The notes beneath the pieces were generated by a model. That model saw nothing but the letters and a program-made list of their open reading frames with translations. It did not search any database and was not told where the DNA came from. A stretch of 14,721 nt of DNA from Lysobacterales bacterium (lineage in GTDB: Bacteria > Pseudomonadota > Gammaproteobacteria > Xanthomonadales > SZUA-36). The position numbers and the translations under genes are program-made. Shown here piece by piece: positions 6,671-13,345 of the stretch; the first letter of the stretch is position 1, and the number at the start of each line of letters is the position of its first letter. The stretch lies in NCBI GenBank assembly GCA_026193295.1, contig JAPHSB010000072.1, positions 1 to 14,721 on the forward strand. Direction: 5' to 3'.

Positions 6671-6676
6671 ATCATA
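6671..6676 (-). promoter_or_regulatory. Candidate -10 element for the phospholipase D gene
   Basis: On the minus strand TATGAT (five of six matches to TATAAT) lies about 36 bases before the ATG at 6635. This would give a leader of roughly 29 bases containing the GAGG ribosome site. No convincing -35 box is seen at the proper distance, so support is limited. Confidence 0.35.
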
Positions 6677-6704
6677 TCAGAGCCGATCCGGGGCTGCGGC
6701 CGCC

Positions 6705-6733
6705 TTATCGCCGTGGCCGTCGCGACATATAAT
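6705..6733 (+). promoter_or_regulatory. Candidate sigma70 promoter of glnE with consensus -10 abutting the start codon
   Basis: A perfect TATAAT occupies 6728-6733. At a 17-base spacing the -35 position reads TTATCG (6705-6710), a three-of-six match. Transcription would be expected to begin at about 6740, which is the A of the proposed glnE ATG, and there is no Shine-Dalgarno sequence before that ATG. The arrangement fits a leaderless transcript. The -10 match is strong; the interpretation needs a mapped 5' end. Confidence 0.5.
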
Positions 6734-6739
6734 CCGTGC

Positions 6740-9523
6740 ATGCCCCCTGCCTCCGCTGCAACGCCCTGGAACATCCTGCCGCCGGTGACCATTCCGGCCG
6801 AACGGCGACTCGAACACGTTCGTTCCTGCAGCGATTTTGCGGCCGGCCTGATCGACCGCTTCCCGTCATGGGGTGAAGATGCCGGTCTGCAGCAAGCTCC
6901 GGATGTCGCGGCCCTGGCGGCCCTGATCCGGGAGCATGGCCTGGAGCCGGGCCTGCGCCGTTTCCGCAACCGCGAGATGCTGCGCATCGTCTGGCGTGAC
7001 CTGTGCGGACTGGCCACCCTGGGCGAAACTTTCGCCAGCCTGACACGGCTGGCCGAGATGTGCCTGCAGGCTGCAATGGACGAACACCAACGGCGCCTGC
7101 AGGAACTGCACGGTGTGCCGCGGGGCGCGGACGGCGGCCCGCAGCGCATGTTCGTGATCGGTCTCGGCAAATTCGGTGGCGGCGAACTCAACCTGTCCTC
7201 CGACATCGATATCATGTTCTGCTATCCGCACTCCGGCAGCTGTGACGGGCGCCGCAGCCTCTCGAACGACCAGTTCTTCACCCGGCAAGCGCGGGGCGTC
7301 ATTGCCAGCCTGGCGGACATCACCGAGGATGGTTTCTGTTTCCGGGTGGACACGCGACTACGCCCGTTTGGCGACGCCGGCCCGCTGGCTTCCAGCGTGG
7401 CGGCAATGGAGCAGTACTACCAGCGCGAAGGACGGGACTGGGAGCGCTACGCTCTGATCAAGGCGCGCGCGGTGGCCGGCGACCTGGAGGCCGGCAAGCA
7501 GCTGCTTACGAGCCTTAAACCCTTCGTTTACCGCCGCTACATCGACTACGGCGCGGTCGAGGCGCTGCAGGAGATGCATGCGAACGTGCGCGACGATGCG
7601 AAGCGCAAGGATCGCCTCGACGACATCAAGCGCGGCCCGGGCGGCATCCGCGAGATCGAGTTCCTGGTCCAGTGCTTCCAGCTTCTGCGCGGCGGCCGCG
7701 AGCAGACCCTGCAGACTCCGTCGCTCGACGTCGCCCTGAGTGAAATCGAAACACTGGAACTGCTGGATCAACAGGTAGTGGGTGAGATTCGTCACGACTA
7801 TACGTTCCTGCGGCTGCTGGAGAACCGCATCCAGGCCTTGCGGGATCAGCAAACCCATCGCCTGCCGCGCGGCGAGGACCGGCGGCGCATCGCCGAAGCC
7901 ATGTACGAAAAGAGCGTCGAGACGCTGGAAACCAGCCTCGAGCGCACCCGCAGGCGGGTGAGTGAGCGCTTTCGGGGAATCTTCCCGTCGCAACCCGAGC
8001 CGGAACCCGGCCGCCGTTGGGCCGAGCTTTGGCGCGGTCTGCGCGGCAGCCGGCAGGACATCGAGGAGCAGCCGGAGGTCACCGACAACAATCCACTGTC
8101 GGTTTTCGTGCGGCGCCTGGAGCGCGTGGCGCTCAGTCAGCGGGCCCACCAGCGCCTGGACCGTTTCATGCCCGAATTGCTGGAACGACTCGACCAGAGA
8201 GCATTTGGCGAAGAGGCCCTGAACCGCGTTCTCGACCTGGTGCTGGCCATATGCCGCCGCAGCGCCTACCTGGTGCTGTTGGTGCAACAACCCAGGGCCC
8301 TCGATCGCGTGCTGGAGTTGTTCGAGCGCAGCGACTGGCTCGCCGACAAGGTCATTCGCTTTCCGGCGCTGCTCGACGAGTTGATCGACCCGTCACTGGG
8401 CCACTTCATCCCGGGGCCGGACGACCTGGTGCACAATGTCCAGCGCGTGCTGGAGGCAGCGCAAGGCACCGAAGTTCTGCTGGAAAGCCTGAACTACCTG
8501 AAACTGGCAAACACCCTGCGTATCGCCGTAGGCCAACTGCAGGGCAATCTGGATGGGGAACAGGCCCGGGCCGCGCTGTCCAACCTCGCCGCCGCACTGG
8601 TGGCGGGTGTGCTCGAACTCGCCAATCGTGAGATCGAAACGCGGCATGGCAGCTTTCCCCGCAGTGCCGCATCCACTGGACCCCGGTTGGCGGCAGATCG
8701 AGACAGCGGACTGGCCATCATCGGGTATGGCTCGTTCGGGGCGTTCGAGCTGGGCTACGAATCCGACCTGGATATCGTCTTCCTGTTCGAGCCCCGCGCG
8801 GAGGCGTCGGACGGTCCGCGTCCCTTGCCGCCCGAGCGCTATTACGCCCGCCTCGCCCAGCGCGTTCTCAGCTTCCTTACGGTGCTAACCCCTTCGGGCC
8901 GCCTCTTCGAGGTCGATACCCGGCTGCGGCCCAATGGCCGGGCGGGGTCGCTGGTCAGCAGCATCGCTGCATTTCGCGAGTACCAGCTGAACGAGGCCTG
9001 GACCTGGGAGCTGCAGGCGCTGACCCGCGCCCGCTACGTGGCCGGCAGCGGGACCATAGCCGCGCAGTTCAACCGGATTCGCCAGGAGGTGCTGTGCCGG
9101 CCCAGGGACGAAGCGACCCTGGCCGCCGAGTTGCTGGAGATGCGGCGCAGGATGAACCGCGAGCACGACGCCGACGCGCATCTCGACCTCATGCAGTCGC
9201 CCAAGCACCAACCCGGTGGCCTGATCGACATCGAGTTTATTGCCCAGCTCGGTGTTTTGAGCTCGGCACGGCTGTATCCACGGGTGATCCAGGCCACCGG
9301 GACGCTGGCCCAGTTGCAGGAGTTGGAAGCCATTGGCTGGCTCAGCCGGGGCGAGTACGAAGTCCTGGCCGAATGCATGCGCCAGCTGCGTCGCCACCGC
9401 ATGATGAGCGCGCTGTTGCCCGGGCCGCAGGAGTGTGACATTGCCACCGATGGAGCCGCCCGAATATTTTCCGGGCGGCTGGGCGGCCCGGGCCTGGCCG
9501 AAGATGCTGAACCGGCTGAATAA
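6740..9523 (+). CDS. glnE: Bifunctional glutamine synthetase adenylyltransferase / adenylyl-removing enzyme GlnE
   Basis: The product has 927 residues (E. coli GlnE has 946). It adds AMP to, and removes it from, a tyrosine of glutamine synthetase in response to PII, tuning ammonia assimilation in the cytoplasm. The N-terminal adenylyl-removing domain has GLGKFGGGELN (141-151) then SSDIDIMF, the VDTRLRPFGDAGPL block, and DIKRGPGGIREIEFLVQCFQ. The C-terminal adenylylating domain has GYGSFGAFELGYESDLDIVF (662-681), VDTRLRPNGRAG and GGLIDIEFIAQ. In the second nucleotidyltransferase motif the usual GYGKLGG reads GYGSFGA, so the Lys and one Gly are replaced, while both acidic residues (Asp676, Asp678) remain. 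I chose the ATG at 6740 over an upstream in-frame start that would run into the divergent gene, because it gives the family length and sits just after a consensus -10. Confidence 0.95.
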   Translation: MPPASAATPWNILPPVTIPAERRLEHVRSCSDFAAGLIDRFPSWGEDAGLQQAPDVAALAALIREHGLEPGLRRFRNREMLRIVWRDLCGLATLGETFASLTRLAEMCLQAAMDEHQRRLQELHGVPRGADGGPQRMFVIGLGKFGGGELNLSSDIDIMFCYPHSGSCDGRRSLSNDQFFTRQARGVIASLADITEDGFCFRVDTRLRPFGDAGPLASSVAAMEQYYQREGRDWERYALIKARAVAGDLEAGKQLLTSLKPFVYRRYIDYGAVEALQEMHANVRDDAKRKDRLDDIKRGPGGIREIEFLVQCFQLLRGGREQTLQTPSLDVALSEIETLELLDQQVVGEIRHDYTFLRLLENRIQALRDQQTHRLPRGEDRRRIAEAMYEKSVETLETSLERTRRRVSERFRGIFPSQPEPEPGRRWAELWRGLRGSRQDIEEQPEVTDNNPLSVFVRRLERVALSQRAHQRLDRFMPELLERLDQRAFGEEALNRVLDLVLAICRRSAYLVLLVQQPRALDRVLELFERSDWLADKVIRFPALLDELIDPSLGHFIPGPDDLVHNVQRVLEAAQGTEVLLESLNYLKLANTLRIAVGQLQGNLDGEQARAALSNLAAALVAGVLELANREIETRHGSFPRSAASTGPRLAADRDSGLAIIGYGSFGAFELGYESDLDIVFLFEPRAEASDGPRPLPPERYYARLAQRVLSFLTVLTPSGRLFEVDTRLRPNGRAGSLVSSIAAFREYQLNEAWTWELQALTRARYVAGSGTIAAQFNRIRQEVLCRPRDEATLAAELLEMRRRMNREHDADAHLDLMQSPKHQPGGLIDIEFIAQLGVLSSARLYPRVIQATGTLAQLQELEAIGWLSRGEYEVLAECMRQLRRHRMMSALLPGPQECDIATDGAARIFSGRLGGPGLAEDAEPAE

Positions 9524-9524
9524 A

Positions 9525-9555
9525 CTGACATCCCAGGCCGGCTCTGCCTTAAAAT
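9525..9555 (+). promoter_or_regulatory. Candidate sigma70 promoter for the zinc-finger / glycosyltransferase / ligase genes
   Basis: CTGACA at 9525-9530 (five of six matches to the -35 consensus) and TAAAAT at 9550-9555 (five of six to the -10) are separated by 19 bases, which is slightly long. It lies just after the glnE stop and 46 bases before the next start. It could give the downstream genes their own transcription, apart from read-through from glnE. Confidence 0.38.
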
Positions 9556-9601
9556 ACGGCAATCGGCAGCTGAAATCATCGATGAACAGGGAGCATCCAC
9601 C

Positions 9602-9811
9602 GTGACCCACCCCACCGACGCAACGAATCCCGGCCTGGAAAACGCCAACACCCAGCGGGAATACGAAGTCCACCGGCAGGATCTGCCGCTGTCCTGTCCA
9701 ACGCCCGAACAGAAGCTATGGAACTCGCATCCCAGGGTTTACCTGCCCATCGAGGACACCGGCCTGGCTGTTTGCCCGTATTGCAGCGCCGTCTATCGCC
9801 TGGTCGATTGA
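9602..9811 (+). CDS. Small CHCC-type zinc-finger domain protein
   Basis: This 69-residue protein matches the zf-CHCC family (related to the mitochondrial complex I subunit NDUFS6). Probable zinc ligands are Cys32, His43, Cys58 and Cys61, within SCPTPEQKLWNSHPRVYLP (31-49) and the C-terminal VCPYCSAVYRLVD (57-69), including the family hallmark LWNSHPRVYLPI. The first 27 residues are polar and poorly conserved in appearance. The GTG start at 9602 is supported by AGGGAG (9588-9593) eight bases upstream. The cellular role of bacterial members is not settled. A glycosyltransferase gene follows after 29 bases. Confidence 0.88.
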   Translation: MTHPTDATNPGLENANTQREYEVHRQDLPLSCPTPEQKLWNSHPRVYLPIEDTGLAVCPYCSAVYRLVD

Positions 9812-9840
9812 GCCCGGTCAGCAAACCCGGATAGCCAAGC

Positions 9841-10953
9841 GTGCACGTCGTCCAGGTTTTGGTCTCCCTGAACCTGGGCGGTTCGGAGCTGGTCGCCGTG
9901 GAGCTCGCCGAGTTCTGCGTGGCGGCGGGACACCGGGTCACGGTCATTGCTGCGGACGGACCGCTGGGTGACCGCGTCCGCGCCTGCGGCGCCACCCACC
10001 TGGACTGGCCGGTCGGCCGGAAACGGCTCGGCACCCTGCAGTACATCCGGTCGCTCCGCGACTGGCTGGCCACGGAGCGACCGGATGTCCTGCACGTCCA
10101 TTCCCGTCTCCCGGCCTGGATCTGCCGCCTGGCCATGCGCCGACTACCCGACCGGCAGCGCCCTGTTTTTGTAACCAGCATGCACGGCCATTACTCGGTC
10201 AGCCGCTACAGCGCGGTGATGGCCAGCGGCGACCGGGTGATCGCCGTGTCCGACCACATCCGTGACTACACGCTGCACAACTACCCCGGCACCGATCCGC
10301 AGCGCCTGATCACGGTGCACGGCGGCATCAGCCGGCAGGCCTTTCCCTTCGGCCATCGACCGACGTCCGAGTGGTTGGAACAGACCTATGCCGAGTATCC
10401 GGAACTCCGCGATCGACGCTGGATTTGCCTGCCGGGCCGCCTGTCCCGCTACAAGGGACACGCCGACTTCATCGAACTGGTGGCGCGGCTGCGCGCCCAG
10501 GTCCCCGAAATCCACGGCGTCATCGTCGGCAAGGCGCGACCCGGGTCCCGTTACCGTGACGAGCTGGAGGGTTTGGCGGAGCGTTACGGCGTACTGGACC
10601 GGATCACCTTCACGCAGGCGCGGCTGGACATGCGCGACTGGTTGGCCGCCTCCGAGATCGTCTACAGCCTGTGCGCCGATCCGCCCGAGGCATTTGGGCG
10701 GACGGTCCCGGAGGCCCTGCACCTGGGTATCCCGGTAATTGGCTGGGAGCATGGCGGGGTGCAGGAGACGTTGACCGCCATGTTTCCACGGGGCGCGGTG
10801 ACGCCGGGCGACCGGGCGGCGCTGTTGGAGCGTAGCCTGGAGTTCCTGCGCAATGCGCCCGAAGTGTCGCCGAGCGCGGCATTCGGTTTGCAGGAGTCCA
10901 TGGAGAAAACCATGTCAGTCTATCAATCTGCTTTGGCGGAAAAAGCACCATGA
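9841..10953 (+). CDS. GT4-family (GT-B fold) glycosyltransferase, probably LPS/polysaccharide assembly
   Basis: This 370-residue glycosyltransferase has a Rossmann-like N-terminal lobe starting VVQVLVSLNLGGSELVAVELA (acceptor side) and a C-terminal lobe with LPGRLSRYKGH (197-207) and the retaining GT4 EX7E motif, Glu283-X7-Glu291 (EAFGRTVPE), followed by ALHLGIPVIGWEHGGVQE. It should move a sugar from a nucleotide donor to a lipid-linked or lipopolysaccharide acceptor at the cytoplasmic face; the exact sugar cannot be read from sequence. There is no signal peptide. The GTG at 9841 is the first possible start after an in-frame TAG at 9832-9834, and its ribosome site is weak. It overlaps the ligase gene by four bases (ATGA), so the two are almost certainly co-translated. 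Confidence 0.9.
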   Translation: MHVVQVLVSLNLGGSELVAVELAEFCVAAGHRVTVIAADGPLGDRVRACGATHLDWPVGRKRLGTLQYIRSLRDWLATERPDVLHVHSRLPAWICRLAMRRLPDRQRPVFVTSMHGHYSVSRYSAVMASGDRVIAVSDHIRDYTLHNYPGTDPQRLITVHGGISRQAFPFGHRPTSEWLEQTYAEYPELRDRRWICLPGRLSRYKGHADFIELVARLRAQVPEIHGVIVGKARPGSRYRDELEGLAERYGVLDRITFTQARLDMRDWLAASEIVYSLCADPPEAFGRTVPEALHLGIPVIGWEHGGVQETLTAMFPRGAVTPGDRAALLERSLEFLRNAPEVSPSAAFGLQESMEKTMSVYQSALAEKAP

Positions 10954-12209
10954 AGCTCTTCATCAGGCGCCTTCAATCCGACTGGGCCAGCTGGCTGGCC
11001 GTGGCCTTCATCGCTCTGCTGCCGTTCGGCCGCCTGTCGGAGGTGCCGCTGTCCGTATTCGCCATCTCGCTGGCCTTCCTGGCGCGGGATGCCGGGAACC
11101 GCGGCCACATCCGGGCCGCCGCCCGCTTCGTTCTGCCGCTGTTCCTCTGTTACTGGGTGCCGATGCTGCTGTCGACGTTCGACTCCTTCGATCTGCACAA
11201 GAGCGCGGTGCAGAGCGCCGCGGCCTTGCGCTACCTGGCGGCAGCGCTGGCCCTCTCGGTGTTGCTGGCAGCCCCCTCCGCGCGCGAACGGGTGTTGCGC
11301 TGGACGGCCTGGTTGCTGCTGTTCTGGGCGGCTGATGCCTTCATCCAGCTGTTTTTCGGTCGCGACCTGTTCGGTATCGCGATGCACCCGGATCGGCTCA
11401 ACGCCCTGTTCGTCAAGAAGTACCAGTTTTTCGGTCCCACCCTGGCCATGCTTTCGCCACTGGTGCTGGAGCATGCCCGCAGGAATTGGCGTCCGCTGGC
11501 CTGGGCGGCCTCCTTTGCGCTGTTGCTCGGAGCGGTGATGATCGCCGGCATGCGCGCCGGATGGCTGACGATGGCGCTGGTGTTGGCCACCTACATGCTG
11601 CTGATGCTGAAGCGGGAGAACCGCGCGTTGCGGCGTACGGTCCTCACCATCCCCGCCCTGGCGCTGATCGTGCTGGCGGTCAGCTACTTCGCCTCGCCGC
11701 TGTTCCAGCAGCGGATCGACGTCACGCGCGCTTTCACCTCGGGCCAGGAGCAGGCCGCCGACGCTTCCTCGATGGAGCGGGTACCGATATTCCGCGCCGC
11801 GGTGAAAATGTACCGCGAACACCCGCTGAACGGCGTCGGGGTGCGGGCCTTTCCCAAGGCCTACATGGTCTACGCCGAACCGGGCGACGTGCATATCGAG
11901 AAATCCGGCGGTACATCGGGGGCCACCCATGCGCACAACGTGGTACTGGAAGTGATGGCCGACACCGGCACCATCGGCTTGTTGGGACTGGTGCTGGCGC
12001 TGGTCTTCCTGGCCAGGCACCGGGCGCGAATCACACCGAGCGAACGGCGGGACGCGTTTCCTTTTGCATTGGCTGTATTCCTGATCCTCTTTCCACTGAA
12101 CTCGCATTTCGCGATATACGGAACCTACACCTCGTCCCTCGTTTGGTTCCTGGTGGGTCTATGGGGCGCCTGCCTGCGACACGAGCCGGCACGCCGGGAC
12201 CGCCATTGA
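10950..12209 (+). CDS. O-antigen ligase / polymerase family protein (Wzy_C domain, WaaL-like)
   Basis: This 419-residue polytopic inner-membrane protein has about twelve hydrophobic segments and a large periplasmic loop at roughly 250-337. The loop carries the Wzy_C hallmarks: RVPIFRAAVKMYREHPLNGVGVRAF (written in part; residues 277-301), then THAHNVVLEVMADTGTIGL (326-344), where His329 corresponds to the conserved ligase histidine. An Arg-containing GMRAGW (200-205) precedes it. The family transfers or polymerises undecaprenyl-linked glycans onto lipid A-core or another acceptor. I cannot decide between ligase and polymerase, but pairing with a GT4 transferase and nearby waaA and lpxL favours lipopolysaccharide ligation. 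The start overlaps the preceding stop (ATGA). The last ten residues are highly basic, consistent with a cytoplasmic tail. Confidence 0.87.
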   Translation: MKLFIRRLQSDWASWLAVAFIALLPFGRLSEVPLSVFAISLAFLARDAGNRGHIRAAARFVLPLFLCYWVPMLLSTFDSFDLHKSAVQSAAALRYLAAALALSVLLAAPSARERVLRWTAWLLLFWAADAFIQLFFGRDLFGIAMHPDRLNALFVKKYQFFGPTLAMLSPLVLEHARRNWRPLAWAASFALLLGAVMIAGMRAGWLTMALVLATYMLLMLKRENRALRRTVLTIPALALIVLAVSYFASPLFQQRIDVTRAFTSGQEQAADASSMERVPIFRAAVKMYREHPLNGVGVRAFPKAYMVYAEPGDVHIEKSGGTSGATHAHNVVLEVMADTGTIGLLGLVLALVFLARHRARITPSERRDAFPFALAVFLILFPLNSHFAIYGTYTSSLVWFLVGLWGACLRHEPARRDRH

Positions 12210-12239
12210 GAGCCGCAGTCGATGCGCCGAGTGCGGTTG

Positions 12240-12265
12240 GGTGAGTCGAGCGTAGCGAGACTCCC
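12240..12265. terminator. Candidate hairpin between convergent genes
   Basis: GAGTC (12243-12247) pairs with GACTC (12259-12263), extended by GG/CC across a bulged T, with an 11-base loop. It lies about 30 bases after the ligase stop and ends at the stop of the small minus-strand ORF. There is no clear T-run on either side, so it is only a weak terminator candidate. The rest of 12210-12264 shows nothing else recognisable. Confidence 0.3.
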
Positions 12266-12342
12266 TAGATCATCGACCGCAGAATCGCTGCCGTGATGAA
12301 GGCAACGGTCAACAGGAAAAACAGGCGAATGACGTTCTTCAT
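12265..12342 (-). CDS. Possible 25-residue membrane peptide downstream of lpxL
   Basis: An uninterrupted ATG-to-TAG frame of 26 codons lies 21 bases after the lpxL stop on the same strand. The peptide starts MKNVIRLFFLLT and ends ILRSMI: a short basic head, one hydrophobic stretch (about residues 5-21), then Arg. This is the usual layout of single-span small membrane proteins. A GGAGG sequence (12357-12361) overlaps the end of lpxL but is 14 bases from the ATG, longer than ideal. I do not recognise the family. It could be a chance frame in spacer DNA; the clean hydrophobic pattern and its position argue for a real gene. Confidence 0.5.
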   Translation of the reverse strand: MKNVIRLFFLLTVAFITAAILRSMI

Positions 12343-12363
12343 GACGGATTACAGGGCCTCCGC

Positions 12364-13284
12364 TCAATCGTAAAAAGGGGGTTCACCGGGCGGTCGGGTC
12401 TTGAAACGTCGGTGAATCCACCAGTATTGCTCGGGAATCCGGCGAACATGGTCCTCCATGAGCGCGTTGATGCGCGTCAGATCGGCGACCAGATCGCCGC
12501 TCGGAAAATCCTCCAGTGCCGGGTGCAGCCGCACCGTGTATTCACGGGCCTTGGCGTCGTAATGCGGAAACATCGGCACTACCAGGCACCCGGTCAGCTG
12601 GACCAGTCGCTCCGTTGCCGTCAGCGTCGCCGCCTGAATTCCGAAAAACGGCGCAAACACACTCCTTTCCGGACCAAAGTCCTGGTCCGGAGCATACCAA
12701 AGTATCCCCCCGGCCTTCAGAAAACGGACTGCTGAACGCAAATCGTTCTTGGGAATCAGGCGCTCCGTCCAGCGCGAACGGGAGCGCTTCTGGTACCACT
12801 CCAATACCGGACTCCGCAGCGGCCGGTATACGCCGGCAGCCTTTTCAAACTCCAGCCCCGTCCGGTGTGCCGCCAGGTCAAGGCAGGTAAAGTGCGCGGT
12901 GAGCAACAGCACTCCGCGGCCCTCCTCCAATGCTGCCCGGGCGTGGTCAAGCCCCTCGACTCGTCCAACCCGGCGCAGAAATCGCTCGGAGGCCGATGCC
13001 GACCAGGCCACTTCGAACAGCATCAGCGCCAGCGAGCGAAAACACGCCCCGATGAGCTCCTTGCGCCGCGTGGTATCCAGCTCCGGAAAGCAGCGCTCGA
13101 GATTGCGTTCGGCAATCCGCCGGCGCCCCTGCATCGCGTGGGCCATCAACCAGCCCAGGGGCCGTGACAAGCCCACTGCGATTCGCTGTGGTGTCTTGCC
13201 CAGCAGCCACAACAAACCCACGGCCAGCCAACCGGGCCAATAGCGTGGTGTCAGCGGCGGCCGCTGGCTTGCCTTGTCATCCAT
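12364..13284 (-). CDS. lpxL: Lipid A biosynthesis lauroyl (late) acyltransferase LpxL/HtrB
   Basis: This 306-residue protein has the same length as E. coli LpxL. The enzyme moves an acyl chain from acyl-ACP to Kdo2-lipid IVA on the inner face of the inner membrane. The N-terminal PRYWPGWLAVGLLWLLGK (13-30) is the membrane anchor seen in this family. The acyltransferase HX4D motif is His131-X4-Asp136 (HFTCLD); GVYRP (151-155), WYAPDQDFGP (196-205) and EQYWWIHRRFKTRP (285-298) are further hallmarks. I chose the ATG at 13284 because it aligns with the E. coli N-terminus; an ATG 21 codons earlier (13347) would overlap the divergent waaA start. It is divergent from waaA, whose product supplies the Kdo-bearing substrate. 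Acyl-chain length cannot be predicted. Confidence 0.93.
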   Translation of the reverse strand: MDDKASQRPPLTPRYWPGWLAVGLLWLLGKTPQRIAVGLSRPLGWLMAHAMQGRRRIAERNLERCFPELDTTRRKELIGACFRSLALMLFEVAWSASASERFLRRVGRVEGLDHARAALEEGRGVLLLTAHFTCLDLAAHRTGLEFEKAAGVYRPLRSPVLEWYQKRSRSRWTERLIPKNDLRSAVRFLKAGGILWYAPDQDFGPERSVFAPFFGIQAATLTATERLVQLTGCLVVPMFPHYDAKAREYTVRLHPALEDFPSGDLVADLTRINALMEDHVRRIPEQYWWIHRRFKTRPPGEPPFYD

Positions 13285-13329
13285 GCGGCTATTCTCGCCG
13301 CAACGGTCCGGAGAACCAAGCGCCGATGC

Positions 13330-13335
13330 TATACT
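13330..13335 (+). promoter_or_regulatory. Candidate -10 element for waaA in the divergent lpxL-waaA spacer
   Basis: TATACT (five of six matches to TATAAT) ends ten bases before the waaA ATG, predicting a leader of only about four bases and no room for a ribosome site. The -35 position is poor (TCCGGA at 13307-13312). On the opposite strand a weaker pair, TTGGTT (13314-13319) and GAGAAT (13291-13296) at 17 bases spacing, would start lpxL transcription close to its own ATG. The 61-base spacer must hold both promoters. Confidence 0.38.
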
Positions 13336-13345
13336 TGAGCCTTCC

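Noticed and set aside
10923..12107. Minus-strand open frame of about 390 codons over the O-antigen ligase
   Set aside because: It is antisense to a coherent polytopic membrane protein with Wzy_C motifs; its own translation is polar and unstructured.
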